Source of the DNA: a bacterium
GTDB taxonomy: Bacteria > Elusimicrobiota > Elusimicrobia > UBA1565 > UBA9628
Assembly: GCA_021790955.1 (NCBI GenBank)
Contig: JAJYFI010000070.1
Span: 1 to 7,661, forward strand
Reading direction: 5' to 3'
Length of the DNA: 7,661 nt
Shown here: positions 1 to 7,084 of the stretch, piece after piece
Layout of the letters: each line of letters starts with the position of its first letter
Position numbering within the stretch: position 1 is the stretch's first letter
The notes under the pieces: model-generated
What the model was told of the DNA's origin: nothing
The model's database searches: none
The model's input: the letters and a program-made list of their open reading frames with translations, nothing else
Translations under genes and position numbers: made by a program

Positions 1-1363
1 GCCAGATGAACCGCCCCAGTCCCTTGCCGCCCCGGCGCATCTTGTACTGGGTGTCGGATGTGAAGAACGAATCAACGTTTTCTTCATTGAAGCCAATGCC
101 ATTGTCTGCGACCGAAAAGCTGTTCACTTCGGTATCGCCCTCGAAGCCGGGGAGGGCAGGATCGCGGATGGCGGCGATCTCTACGGCCGGTTTCTGGACC
201 CGGTCACCGGCATCCTCGATTGCCTGGAAGGAATTGACGACCGCCTCGAACATGCGGATGGCCGACTCTGCCGTGCGTCCGAAAGAGCGCTCAAGCCACT
301 CGGCGTGGGCGGCGCAGCGGTCCTCCAGGACGTCCTTGAGGTGAGCCGGCAGGACCTGGACGCTCATCTCCTCGGGCTCGGCGATGAAGCCGCAGCCGAT
401 ATGGCCGGGATCGAGCAGGCCCGTGATGATGCACTCCCGGTGGAAGTCGGGCAAGGCGAGCGCGTTCATGACGCTGACCGCCGGCGCGAGAAAGAAGCCG
501 GCCTCCGGGCATGTTGCGAGCATGCGCCGCCGGTTCTCGACGATGCTCATCCAGGACTGGTTTTTCCGTATATATTCGCCGCGACGGCCGGAGGCGTCAA
601 GGCTCGCGGCCACGTGGACGTTCTGGAAGTCCTTCCAGACACGGTAGAAGTCCATGTCCTGATAGCGCGAAACCGAGAAGTTCGTGCTGTAGATGAGCTC
701 GATATCAAAGCGCTTGAGCGCGACGAGCCGATCGAGGATGCGGCGGTGTTCCTCGGTCAGCAGCGGCTCGCCGCCGGTGAAATAGATCCGACGCAGCTCC
801 GGGAGGAGGGGCTCGATTTGGCGCAGAAGCTTCTCCGGATCGTCCGTGGGAGTGATGAGAGGCGCCTCGGGAACATCGGTAGGGCCGCCCTCTCCGCGCC
901 AATGAAGGGCGTCCGGGTACCAGGACGAACTGCGTTCCGGGCCACAGTAGCGGCATTTGTAGTTGCATAGATTGGAAAACCTGATGTTCAGGGCGGAGGG
1001 AGCGAAGCGATCAAGGCTGCCGTCCTTTCTCGTGGCAGACACGAAGGGCAAATGGGAGGCGTAGGCGTCGTTCGCCCGCATGCGCTCGCTTCGGCATCCC
1101 GAATTTTCAAGCCTGTAGCATCGGACGCAGAAGGGGACGCTCCGTCCCTCCAACATCGCAAGCCGCAGCGACCGGAAGCCCTCGGAATTCCAGATCTCGC
1201 TCAAGCTCGACCGCCGCAGGGAGCCCGGGGCGGCGTGGCCGCGGAGGGCATCGAAGAAGCAACAGGGGAAGACTTCTCCATTCGGGGCGATGTCAAGGGC
1301 GATCCAGGGCAGGATGCAGAAGGATCGGGAGCGTCCCGATTCGGGCGCGGATGGCGGCGTCAT
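1..1363 (-). CDS. SPASM/twitch-first radical SAM protein fused in frame to a GHKL ATPase domain (rSAM1, C-terminus cut by window edge)
   Basis: The frame is open for 454 complete codons from the ATG at 1363 to the left edge with no stop seen. Residues about 14-95 are an N-terminal SPASM/twitch domain with FCILPW, CC at 34-35 and CxxC at 79-82 (C16, C34, C79 and C82 could bind one auxiliary Fe-S cluster). The radical SAM core follows: CNYKCRYC (C133, C137, C140) for the SAM-cleaving 4Fe-4S cluster, GGEPL at 197-201 and GRRGEYIRK near 259-267. Homology to the neighbouring rSAMs fades after HLKD (341-344). From about residue 360 the protein becomes a GHKL ATPase: N box with E373 and N377, G1 box DNGIGF (420-425), G2 box GGKGLG (445-450). 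Radical SAM enzymes generate a 5'-deoxyadenosyl radical; GHKL domains bind ATP. The substrate is unknown. The ATG lies 4 nt after the rSAM2 stop and has a good Shine-Dalgarno sequence, so translation with rSAM2 is likely. Both domain calls are secure; whether the fusion is natural is not. Confidence 0.85.
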   Translation of the reverse strand, partial: MTPPSAPESGRSRSFCILPWIALDIAPNGEVFPCCFFDALRGHAAPGSLRRSSLSEIWNSEGFRSLRLAMLEGRSVPFCVRCYRLENSGCRSERMRANDAYASHLPFVSATRKDGSLDRFAPSALNIRFSNLCNYKCRYCGPERSSSWYPDALHWRGEGGPTDVPEAPLITPTDDPEKLLRQIEPLLPELRRIYFTGGEPLLTEEHRRILDRLVALKRFDIELIYSTNFSVSRYQDMDFYRVWKDFQNVHVAASLDASGRRGEYIRKNQSWMSIVENRRRMLATCPEAGFFLAPAVSVMNALALPDFHRECIITGLLDPGHIGCGFIAEPEEMSVQVLPAHLKDVLEDRCAAHAEWLERSFGRTAESAIRMFEAVVNSFQAIEDAGDRVQKPAVEIAAIRDPALPGFEGDTEVNSFSVADNGIGFNEENVDSFFTSDTQYKMRRGGKGLGRFIW

Positions 1364-1367
1364 GGGA

Positions 1368-2996
1368 TTATCCCCTGGCGGACTTTTGATCGGCGCGCGA
1401 TCGGATGGCGAGTTCTCTAAGAATGGAAGCTCTCATTTGCGAGCAGCGCGCGTCGTCCGGAGAGACTTTCTTCGCCTCCTCCTCGGCCTGATCGAAGCGC
1501 CCGATCCGCATGTAGGATCGCGCGAGCTCAAGCCGCGCCCAGGAGTCATTCGGCTCGACCCGAACGAGCTTTTCGAATTCCTCGGCGACTTTGTCCCAGC
1601 GCTTCTGGAGGCGGTAGATCTCGATGAGATCGTAGCGGACGGTCTGCACCTCGGCGGCGGAGTCGACCGGCGAACGGGCGCTTGAGGCGTCTAAAATCCG
1701 GTTTTTCTCGGAGTCCAAATCGGCGGCCTCCAGGCGAAAATCATAGAGATCCCCTAGTTCGGGGAAAACGTCGAGAAGGCGCTCCCCCCGGAGCTCGTCC
1801 AATTTCCCCGTGACCTCCTTGAACTTGGGGATGAGGTGCGGACGATCGTCGCGCAGGACGGCCTTGGCGACGCCGAGGAAGCGCTCCTCGTCCTTGGATT
1901 GTCCGGCGCCGAAGCAGGGGCGGATCACGTCTTGGACATGCCGATCGTATTTTTTGGCGATCTCGGCTTTCAAGCGGGGGGGGAGAATGCTGACGTTGAG
2001 GAAATCCGGTCCCGTCAAAACGTCTAGGAGAAAATCGTCGCGCCCGATATAGCCTTTGCGGAGCCATTCCGCGTGGAAGTCGGGCACGTGCCAGGCGTTG
2101 ATCGCCGAGACAGTGCAGGTGACCTGGAATCGGACTTTCGGGCAGATCTCTCGGATACGCTCGCGGTTTCTCTCGATTTGATCCCAGCGCTGCCCCTTTC
2201 TCAAATACTCGCCGCGCCGGCCCATCCCATCGAGGCTCGCGCAGACGTAGACGTCATCAAACTGGTTCCAAATATTGGCAACGTCCTTCTCCTTCAAATG
2301 AAGCATGGAGAAGTTGGTCGTGTAGTTGAGGCGCACGTGGAAAAGCTTCTTGGCCACCAAGCGTTCGAGGATCTCGTAGTGCTCCTCGATGATCAGCGGT
2401 TCCCCGCCGGCGAAGAAGATCTCCTCAAGCCCGCCCAAAAGAGGATCGATTTGATCGAAGAGGTCCTTCGAGGCGGGGAAGGGGCGCACGATTTCGTCCG
2501 GGACCGGCCAGAGGCCGAGGGCCTTGGCGTCCTCGTACCAGGAGCTGCTGAGCTTCGGCCAGCACATCCGGCACTTGAAATTGCAGGCGTTGGAGAGCCA
2601 GAGCGAAAAATGCCGCACGTCGCAGCCGGGGAGGCGCCCATCCGGGCTGGTGCCCTCCACGAGAGCGAAATCGTGGGCGTAGTTTTTGTTGCAGACCTGG
2701 CGGAAGCTCTCGATGCCGGCCTTTTCGAGTCGGTAGCAGTGACGGCACTCCAGCATCGGCTTTTCCGCCAGGAGGTTGAGCCGCAGCCGGAGCATCTCGG
2801 GCGAGTTCCAGATCGCCGCCAGGGGGGCGTCCCGGACGTTACCGACGCGTTCCGTGTCCATGAAAGGGTAGCAGGGACGGACGTCGCCGTTGGGGCGGAT
2901 TTCCATGGTGACCCACGGGAACATGCAGAAGACGGGGGAGCGCTTGAGCAGATGCTCCTTGCGGTTCTCGGGCGGCGCTGTGAAGTCCTCGGGCAT
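1368..2996 (-). CDS. SPASM/twitch-first radical SAM protein with C-terminal TPR tail (rSAM2)
   Basis: 542 residues from an ATG. Order of parts: a SPASM/twitch domain at about 22-100 (FCMFPW with C24, C42 in RPCYPF, CxxC at 84-87); a radical SAM core with CNFKCRMC (C138, C142, C145), AGGEPL (196-201) and GRRGEYLRK (259-267); a helical tail ending in DVFPELGDLY (409-418); then a linker and about two TPR motifs (448-483 and 484-515). The N-terminal placement of the twitch domain is typical of the radical SAM family called N-terminal twitch rSAM, whose reaction is not established. The four N-terminal cysteines match those of the two paralogues, so one auxiliary cluster is likely in addition to the SAM cluster. 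The TPR tail probably serves protein-protein contact. There is no signal peptide, so it should be cytoplasmic. It is divergent from the SGNH-TPR gene and upstream of rSAM1 by 4 nt. No clear Shine-Dalgarno sequence precedes the ATG. Confidence 0.9.
   Translation of the reverse strand: MPEDFTAPPENRKEHLLKRSPVFCMFPWVTMEIRPNGDVRPCYPFMDTERVGNVRDAPLAAIWNSPEMLRLRLNLLAEKPMLECRHCYRLEKAGIESFRQVCNKNYAHDFALVEGTSPDGRLPGCDVRHFSLWLSNACNFKCRMCWPKLSSSWYEDAKALGLWPVPDEIVRPFPASKDLFDQIDPLLGGLEEIFFAGGEPLIIEEHYEILERLVAKKLFHVRLNYTTNFSMLHLKEKDVANIWNQFDDVYVCASLDGMGRRGEYLRKGQRWDQIERNRERIREICPKVRFQVTCTVSAINAWHVPDFHAEWLRKGYIGRDDFLLDVLTGPDFLNVSILPPRLKAEIAKKYDRHVQDVIRPCFGAGQSKDEERFLGVAKAVLRDDRPHLIPKFKEVTGKLDELRGERLLDVFPELGDLYDFRLEAADLDSEKNRILDASSARSPVDSAAEVQTVRYDLIEIYRLQKRWDKVAEEFEKLVRVEPNDSWARLELARSYMRIGRFDQAEEEAKKVSPDDARCSQMRASILRELAIRSRADQKSARG
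1371..1376 (-). promoter_or_regulatory. Shine-Dalgarno site of rSAM1
   Basis: On the minus strand AGGGGA sits 7 nt before the ATG at 1363, directly in front of the TAA that ends rSAM2. It fixes the rSAM1 start and suggests coupled translation of the two genes. It is the only convincing Shine-Dalgarno sequence in the window; the other genes lack an obvious one. Confidence 0.65.
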
Positions 2997-3115
2997 GAGG
3001 GCGGAGTGGTTGGCGGCGGCGAAAATGATAACTTAGCAAATATACTCCCGATGATTTGGGGACGAACGGCCCTGCCCGCGTGACAAATCGTTCTCGACCG
3101 TTGGCGCGTCGACGA
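2997..3115. promoter_or_regulatory. Divergent intergenic region with AT-rich core, probable promoters
   Basis: This 119-bp gap separates two divergent genes. It is GC-rich at both ends, with an AT-rich core at about 3021-3048. On the minus strand a TATATT (3044-3039) could be the -10 element of rSAM2, and on the plus strand TATACT (3041-3046) could be that of the SGNH-TPR gene. Neither has a good -35 hexamer at 16-18 bp. Promoter activity is inferred from the divergent layout and base composition only. No small gene, hairpin terminator or repeat is seen in it. Confidence 0.35.
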
Positions 3116-4717
3116 ATGAAACGATCGAATCTTTGGCGCGCGGCGCTGGTTTTGGGGTCCCTGGCTCTGATGGCCGCTATTTTGGCGGCGCTGGAGCTGG
3201 CGGCGCGACGATTCGGTGGCCCTGAAGCCAGATTCCCCCAATACGCCCAGTATCTCCAGGAAAGCTGGGGCCCTTTCTTCCGCGTGAAAAGGGACGGAGG
3301 GCAGGTGTTCGTGGAGCAAATTCCGCGCCACCCTTACGCCCCGCAACCGCCGCAGGTCTTCTTGCGAGCAAAATCGCCCAACACCCTCCGGATCATCCTC
3401 GTCGGCGAATCTTCCGCTCGCAACCTGGGAAAGAAACTCGCCAGTCTGGCCAAGGATTTCTCCGATCAAAAAACGATCGAGTTTTGGAACGCCGCCATGG
3501 GCGGTGACAGCCTGGAGCAGGTCGAAGCGCGCTTTGATGAAATCAAGCGATATGATCCGGATGCGGTCGTCGTCTTATTCGGAAATAACCTGCTCTACCG
3601 CCATGGTCCTCCGCCGATAGGAGTGTCACCCTGGGTGGTCAGGTTGGGGGGAAAGCTGAGGCTGCTGGGCTTCTTGCGGCGCAGGATGGCGGACCGTGAC
3701 TTGACGGTCTATCGGCGGAAAGCTCCCAGGGTCAAGGCATTCGCTCGGTTTATTCGCCGCATCAAGGAAGACGCGAGGGAAAGGAAGTTTAAGCTGTTTC
3801 TTTGCACGGTTCCTTCTAATTTGTGGCGTCGTCCTCTTTTGGCGGAGGGGAAGCGAGAGGATCCGGCCTATCTCCGGGCAATCTTCGATTTTTGGCGCGG
3901 GAGGATCCAAGAGGCGATTAGAATTTTGCAGCGAGATGGGGCCGATACCGACCCTCGGCGGCTTTTCGCCCTGGGCGATTGGCTCTACGAAGAAGGGCGA
4001 TACGCCGAAGCGCGGCGGTATTTAAAGATGGCCCGAGATGCGGGCGAGGACAATCGGGCGCCAGAAGCCCTCAATCGGCTCGTCCGCGCGCAAGCCGACG
4101 GTCGCGAGGCCATCCTCGTCGATCTGGAGCGTCTGATCGAGACCCGATCGCCGCATGGCATCCCCGGATGGACGAGTTTTTGGGACGCTCAACATACGCG
4201 ATGGACCGAGCTTGAAGCGGCGGTTTTGCTGGAAACAATCGGGCGCGTATTCCATATCGAGTCCAATTCGCCTAAGCTTCTGAATGCCAACCGCCAAGGC
4301 CAAGATTACCGCTCATCGCTCCGGAGGGCCTGGGGGATGCGGAATCCCCACCGTCTTGATTTTGCCGACATCCCCTATTTAACGGTCCAAGGGGCGCCAG
4401 AGTCCCGCGCGGCGATCGAGGCGGGCGTCTCCGCGCTCGGGCTTTCGCCGCGGGAGCGATGCGAGGTCCTCTGGCAATCGGCCGAGGGCTTTTGGCGAGC
4501 CGGCCGGAAGGAGGATGCCTTGGCATTGCTGGATGAAGCGCAAAAACTCGATCCGCGCTCTGAAAGGCCAATGCGGCTCAGAGCGATGTTTTTCACCGCC
4601 CTGCGCCGGGATCGGGGGGCCCTCGCGCAGGCTCGCGATGCGCTGGCTATCGACCCGGACGACGCCCTGATGCGCTACTTCAGGGAGCGGCTGTTGGTTG
4701 GAATCGGCGCCCGGTGA
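3116..4717 (+). CDS. Membrane-anchored SGNH-fold hydrolase-like protein with inserted and C-terminal TPR repeats
   Basis: 533 residues from the ATG at 3116. This start puts a basic MKR followed by a hydrophobic segment (about 7-29) at the N-terminus, a signal anchor or uncleaved signal. The frame is also open upstream to a TTG at 3056, but those 20 residues look untypical. SGNH landmarks are present: ILVGESSA (block I, likely nucleophile S99), WNAAMGG near 124-130 (block II glycine), LFGNNLLY (block III, N157 or N158) and FWDAQH (355-360), the DxxH of block V with D357 and H360. TPR-like helices lie at about 282-325, between blocks III and V, and again at about 452-520. GESxS with GNN instead of GDS and GxND resembles the long SGNH proteins with TPRs found in some bacteria. 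Esterase or O-acyl transfer on an extracytoplasmic glycan is inferred, not shown. Its 3' end overlaps the opposite-strand SGNH gene by 38 bp. Confidence 0.8.
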   Translation: MKRSNLWRAALVLGSLALMAAILAALELAARRFGGPEARFPQYAQYLQESWGPFFRVKRDGGQVFVEQIPRHPYAPQPPQVFLRAKSPNTLRIILVGESSARNLGKKLASLAKDFSDQKTIEFWNAAMGGDSLEQVEARFDEIKRYDPDAVVVLFGNNLLYRHGPPPIGVSPWVVRLGGKLRLLGFLRRRMADRDLTVYRRKAPRVKAFARFIRRIKEDARERKFKLFLCTVPSNLWRRPLLAEGKREDPAYLRAIFDFWRGRIQEAIRILQRDGADTDPRRLFALGDWLYEEGRYAEARRYLKMARDAGEDNRAPEALNRLVRAQADGREAILVDLERLIETRSPHGIPGWTSFWDAQHTRWTELEAAVLLETIGRVFHIESNSPKLLNANRQGQDYRSSLRRAWGMRNPHRLDFADIPYLTVQGAPESRAAIEAGVSALGLSPRERCEVLWQSAEGFWRAGRKEDALALLDEAQKLDPRSERPMRLRAMFFTALRRDRGALAQARDALAIDPDDALMRYFRERLLVGIGAR

Positions 4718-5723
4718 CGAGCCCTTGGCGGCGGAGAAAGTCAAGCAACGCCCGCGCGATAATGCGGCTTCCGGCGTCGTTGAAGTGGATAGCGTCGCCA
4801 AGCTTCCAGCGATAGCGCTCTCTCCCCGTTTTGGCGAAGACGGCGGATAAGTCGAGAAAAGGGACTCCATCTCGGCGCAAGAGCTCTGAGATGGAGCCCC
4901 ACCCCGTCAGTTCGTCGTCGGTATAACGCTCCGGTGACTTGAGTCGAGGGAAGATCGCGGCGACGACGCGGATCGAACGGCTACGGGCGGCGGAAAGAAT
5001 CTTCTCCAGGGCCGGGGCGCCGAAACGGAGACGGTCCTGGAAGGAGCCGCCTGAGACGCCTTTCCAGCGTTCCAAGAAGCTCATCGACATCCGGTAGAGG
5101 TAGGAGTGCGCATAGAGGAAGTTGTCGAGATAGAGTCCGCCGGGAAGATTGAAGGGCCTGTAGGAGAGGAGGCGTCCGTCTGAGGCTTTCAAGATGACGC
5201 GTGTGGGCTTCAAGTCGTTGAGCTCGAAACCGATGAGGACGATGTCGGGCTGAAAGAGCAGGGCTCGATTGGTGAACACTCGGGCATATTCCGCCAGTCC
5301 GAAGCCGCCGATCGACCAATTCCAAACGTCGTAGCGTCCCGGCGCGGCGCGCTCCAGCATTTCCCCGAGCATGTCCGGCCAACGTCCGTACATGCCGATC
5401 GAATCGGATAGAATGGCGATTCGAGTCGTTCCCAGGGCTTTCGCGGCGAGAGAATGCTCCCTGTCCCGCATGCCAAGCGAGTTCGTGAAAAGCCCGTTCC
5501 CAAGGGAGGTGCGCGAGCCGATCAGGTTGGGTATGAGTTCGTAAGGAAGGTCCTTGGACGGACGCCAAAGATCCATATTGGGCCATGCGTCGTAGGCAAA
5601 ATGATGGAGGGCATAGCGATGGCCCGTTAGGGGAGGGGCCAGCAGTTCGCTCAGCGTTGCGGCGAGAGCCAGCGCCAGAGCGGCGATGAGCATTCTAATG
5701 AGGGCGCGGCGAAGCGTTGGCAC
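4680..5723 (-). CDS. Membrane-anchored SGNH/GDSL-type hydrolase
   Basis: 347 residues from a GTG start; an internal ATG at 5693 (residue 11) is the alternative. The N-terminus has arginines followed by a hydrophobic stretch (about 11-28), a signal anchor that would place the enzyme outside the membrane. All four SGNH blocks are recognisable: AILSDSIG with nucleophile S108, WSIGGFG with the block II glycine near 139-140, GFELND with N169, and GDAIHFND with D310 and H313. The catalytic set therefore looks intact. Such enzymes are esterases or O-acyl transferases acting on glycans or lipids; the substrate cannot be told here. The GTG lies 3 nt after the rSAM3 stop, so the two are almost surely cotranscribed and perhaps translationally coupled. 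No good Shine-Dalgarno sequence is seen. The last 38 bp overlap the end of the convergent SGNH-TPR gene. Confidence 0.85.
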   Translation of the reverse strand: MPTLRRALIRMLIAALALALAATLSELLAPPLTGHRYALHHFAYDAWPNMDLWRPSKDLPYELIPNLIGSRTSLGNGLFTNSLGMRDREHSLAAKALGTTRIAILSDSIGMYGRWPDMLGEMLERAAPGRYDVWNWSIGGFGLAEYARVFTNRALLFQPDIVLIGFELNDLKPTRVILKASDGRLLSYRPFNLPGGLYLDNFLYAHSYLYRMSMSFLERWKGVSGGSFQDRLRFGAPALEKILSAARSRSIRVVAAIFPRLKSPERYTDDELTGWGSISELLRRDGVPFLDLSAVFAKTGRERYRWKLGDAIHFNDAGSRIIARALLDFLRRQGLVTGRRFQPTAAP

Positions 5724-5726
5724 GAA

Positions 5727-7010
5727 TTAAAAGAGTCCGGCGAGTTCGGGAAAGATCTCGGGGAAATTCTCGCCGCGGGACCGGTCGAGCGCGCGCGTGA
5801 TCTCGCGGAATTGATCCAGATGGTCCGACATGTCGCGGGCCATCATGAATTGAAGCATCCCCCTGAAGCGCGAAACCGTGCCCCCGACGGCCTCGCGCCC
5901 ATGGCGCGACTCAAGGCGCTCGATCATCCTTTCGTAGCGCTCGAGCGCGGCGTCCTTGAGATGTCTTGGCAAAATCTGGATTCGGTGCTCGGCCGGGTCT
6001 CTCAGCGGCATGCCCGTGGGCTGGGCTGGGTCGACGAAGCCCTTCGCGACCCAGTCCTCGAAAAAATCGGGGAAATGCAGGACGTTCATGGCGGTGATGG
6101 CCGCATCGATCTCGAAGCGCGCGCGGGGGCAGTCCTCGAACATCCGCTCCCTGTTGGCGACGACTTGATCCCAATCGAGCCCCTTGCGGATGTACTCGCC
6201 TCGGCGTCCCGAAGCGTCAAGACTCGCGCAGACGCGGACGTCCTCGAAGCGGTCCCACAGCCGCATGACGTCGTCGTCCCTGAATCGCGTGACGGAGAAA
6301 TTGGTGTTGTACCGGAGGCGCACATGGAACATCCTCCTCTCGATGAGAGCCTTCAGGACTTTATAGTGCTCCTCGGCCATCAAGGGTTCGCCGCCGGAAA
6401 AATAGATCTCCTCCACGGACGGCAGGGCTTGTTCAAGTTGGGCCCATAGCTCCGCCGGGTTCCGCGTCGGCGTCCTTAGGGCAGGAACCCGAGGATCGAT
6501 CCATCCCAAGGCCACGGCTTCCTCATGCCAGCTCGTGCTGCGGCACGGGGTGCAGTATCGACAGCGCAGATTGCAGAGGTTTGAGAACTTGATGTCCCAA
6601 AAGGCGAGGTTCAGATTCTCCACCGTCCCGTCAGGCTTCGTTCTCTTGACCAAGTCGAAATGGTTGATGAATTTCTTGACGTCCCGCGCGGAGCACACCT
6701 CGCTGCGTTCCAATTCGTAGCACTGGGAGCAATTCGGGTTTTCCCTGCCCGCGAGCATGTCGAGCCTCAGCCGGCGCATTCCCTCCTGGTTCCAGATTTC
6801 GGCGAGGGTGCTTTCCCGCAGGTTCCCGATGTCGGCATGGGTCATGCAGCAGGTGCGGACGTTGCCGTCCGGCTCCACATTGAGCGAGACCCATGGGAGC
6901 ATGCAGAATACCCTGGAATGGTGGAGCAGCGATTCTCTCAGGGGATCTTCGTGGCGCGTCGAAATGGTTCGGCTCCTCGCTTCAGGCTGTGGCGGCGGCC
7001 GCGCGGCCAT
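5727..7010 (-). CDS. SPASM/twitch-first radical SAM protein, plain version (rSAM3)
   Basis: 427 residues from the ATG at 7010. The frame is open to another ATG at 7073 (448 residues). I prefer 7010 because the extra 21 codons cover an AT-rich promoter-like stretch and neither paralogue has a matching extension. Numbering from 7010: an N-terminal SPASM/twitch domain with FCMLPW (C36), TCC (C54-C55) and CxxC (94-97); a radical SAM core with CNLRCRYC (C146, C150, C153), SGGEPL (205-210) and GRRGEYIRKG (268-277); and a helical tail ending in IFPELAGLF at the C-terminus. It lacks any added C-terminal module, so it shows the basic length of the family in this locus. An extra cysteine at 106 is not matched in rSAM2. 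It should be cytoplasmic. It sits between a TPR gene upstream and the SGNH hydrolase 3 nt downstream, suggesting a three-gene operon. Confidence 0.9.
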   Translation of the reverse strand: MAARPPPQPEARSRTISTRHEDPLRESLLHHSRVFCMLPWVSLNVEPDGNVRTCCMTHADIGNLRESTLAEIWNQEGMRRLRLDMLAGRENPNCSQCYELERSEVCSARDVKKFINHFDLVKRTKPDGTVENLNLAFWDIKFSNLCNLRCRYCTPCRSTSWHEEAVALGWIDPRVPALRTPTRNPAELWAQLEQALPSVEEIYFSGGEPLMAEEHYKVLKALIERRMFHVRLRYNTNFSVTRFRDDDVMRLWDRFEDVRVCASLDASGRRGEYIRKGLDWDQVVANRERMFEDCPRARFEIDAAITAMNVLHFPDFFEDWVAKGFVDPAQPTGMPLRDPAEHRIQILPRHLKDAALERYERMIERLESRHGREAVGGTVSRFRGMLQFMMARDMSDHLDQFREITRALDRSRGENFPEIFPELAGLF

Positions 7011-7028
7011 CGCGTCGCTGTGATTGCT

Positions 7029-7061
7029 AATATATAAAAAGTCGGCCCACCATGAGGTCAA
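7029..7061 (-). promoter_or_regulatory. Possible sigma-70-type promoter of rSAM3
   Basis: On the minus strand TTGACC (7061-7056) is followed after 18 bp by TTATAT (7037-7032), inside an AT-rich run that also offers TATATA and TATATT as the -10 element. Transcription would begin near 7025, about 15 nt before the ATG at 7010. If real, it lies within the longer version of the rSAM3 reading frame and argues for the shorter one. No experimental support; hexamers like this occur by chance. Confidence 0.35.
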
Positions 7062-7084
7062 AGCCCTCGCCATCCAGAAGTAAA

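Noticed and set aside
305..970. Open frame of 221 codons on the plus strand, with further plus-strand frames at 1052-1685 and 5811-6449
   Set aside because: All are complements of the radical SAM genes and carry no domain motifs.
2073..3083. Long open frame of 336 codons on the plus strand
   Set aside because: It lies antisense to rSAM2, whose cysteine motifs and paralogues prove the minus-strand frame. Its protein has no recognisable motif; long shadow frames are expected in GC-rich DNA.
2997..3115. A small peptide gene (RiPP precursor) beside the radical SAM genes
   Set aside because: SPASM enzymes often modify peptides, but the only short frames here are about 10 codons or fewer and have no leader/core pattern. 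No other gap is large enough.
2393..3469. Open frame of 358 codons on the minus strand
   Set aside because: It overlaps rSAM2 in another frame and runs antisense into the SGNH-TPR gene. Its composition (serine- and arginine-rich) is that of an out-of-frame translation.
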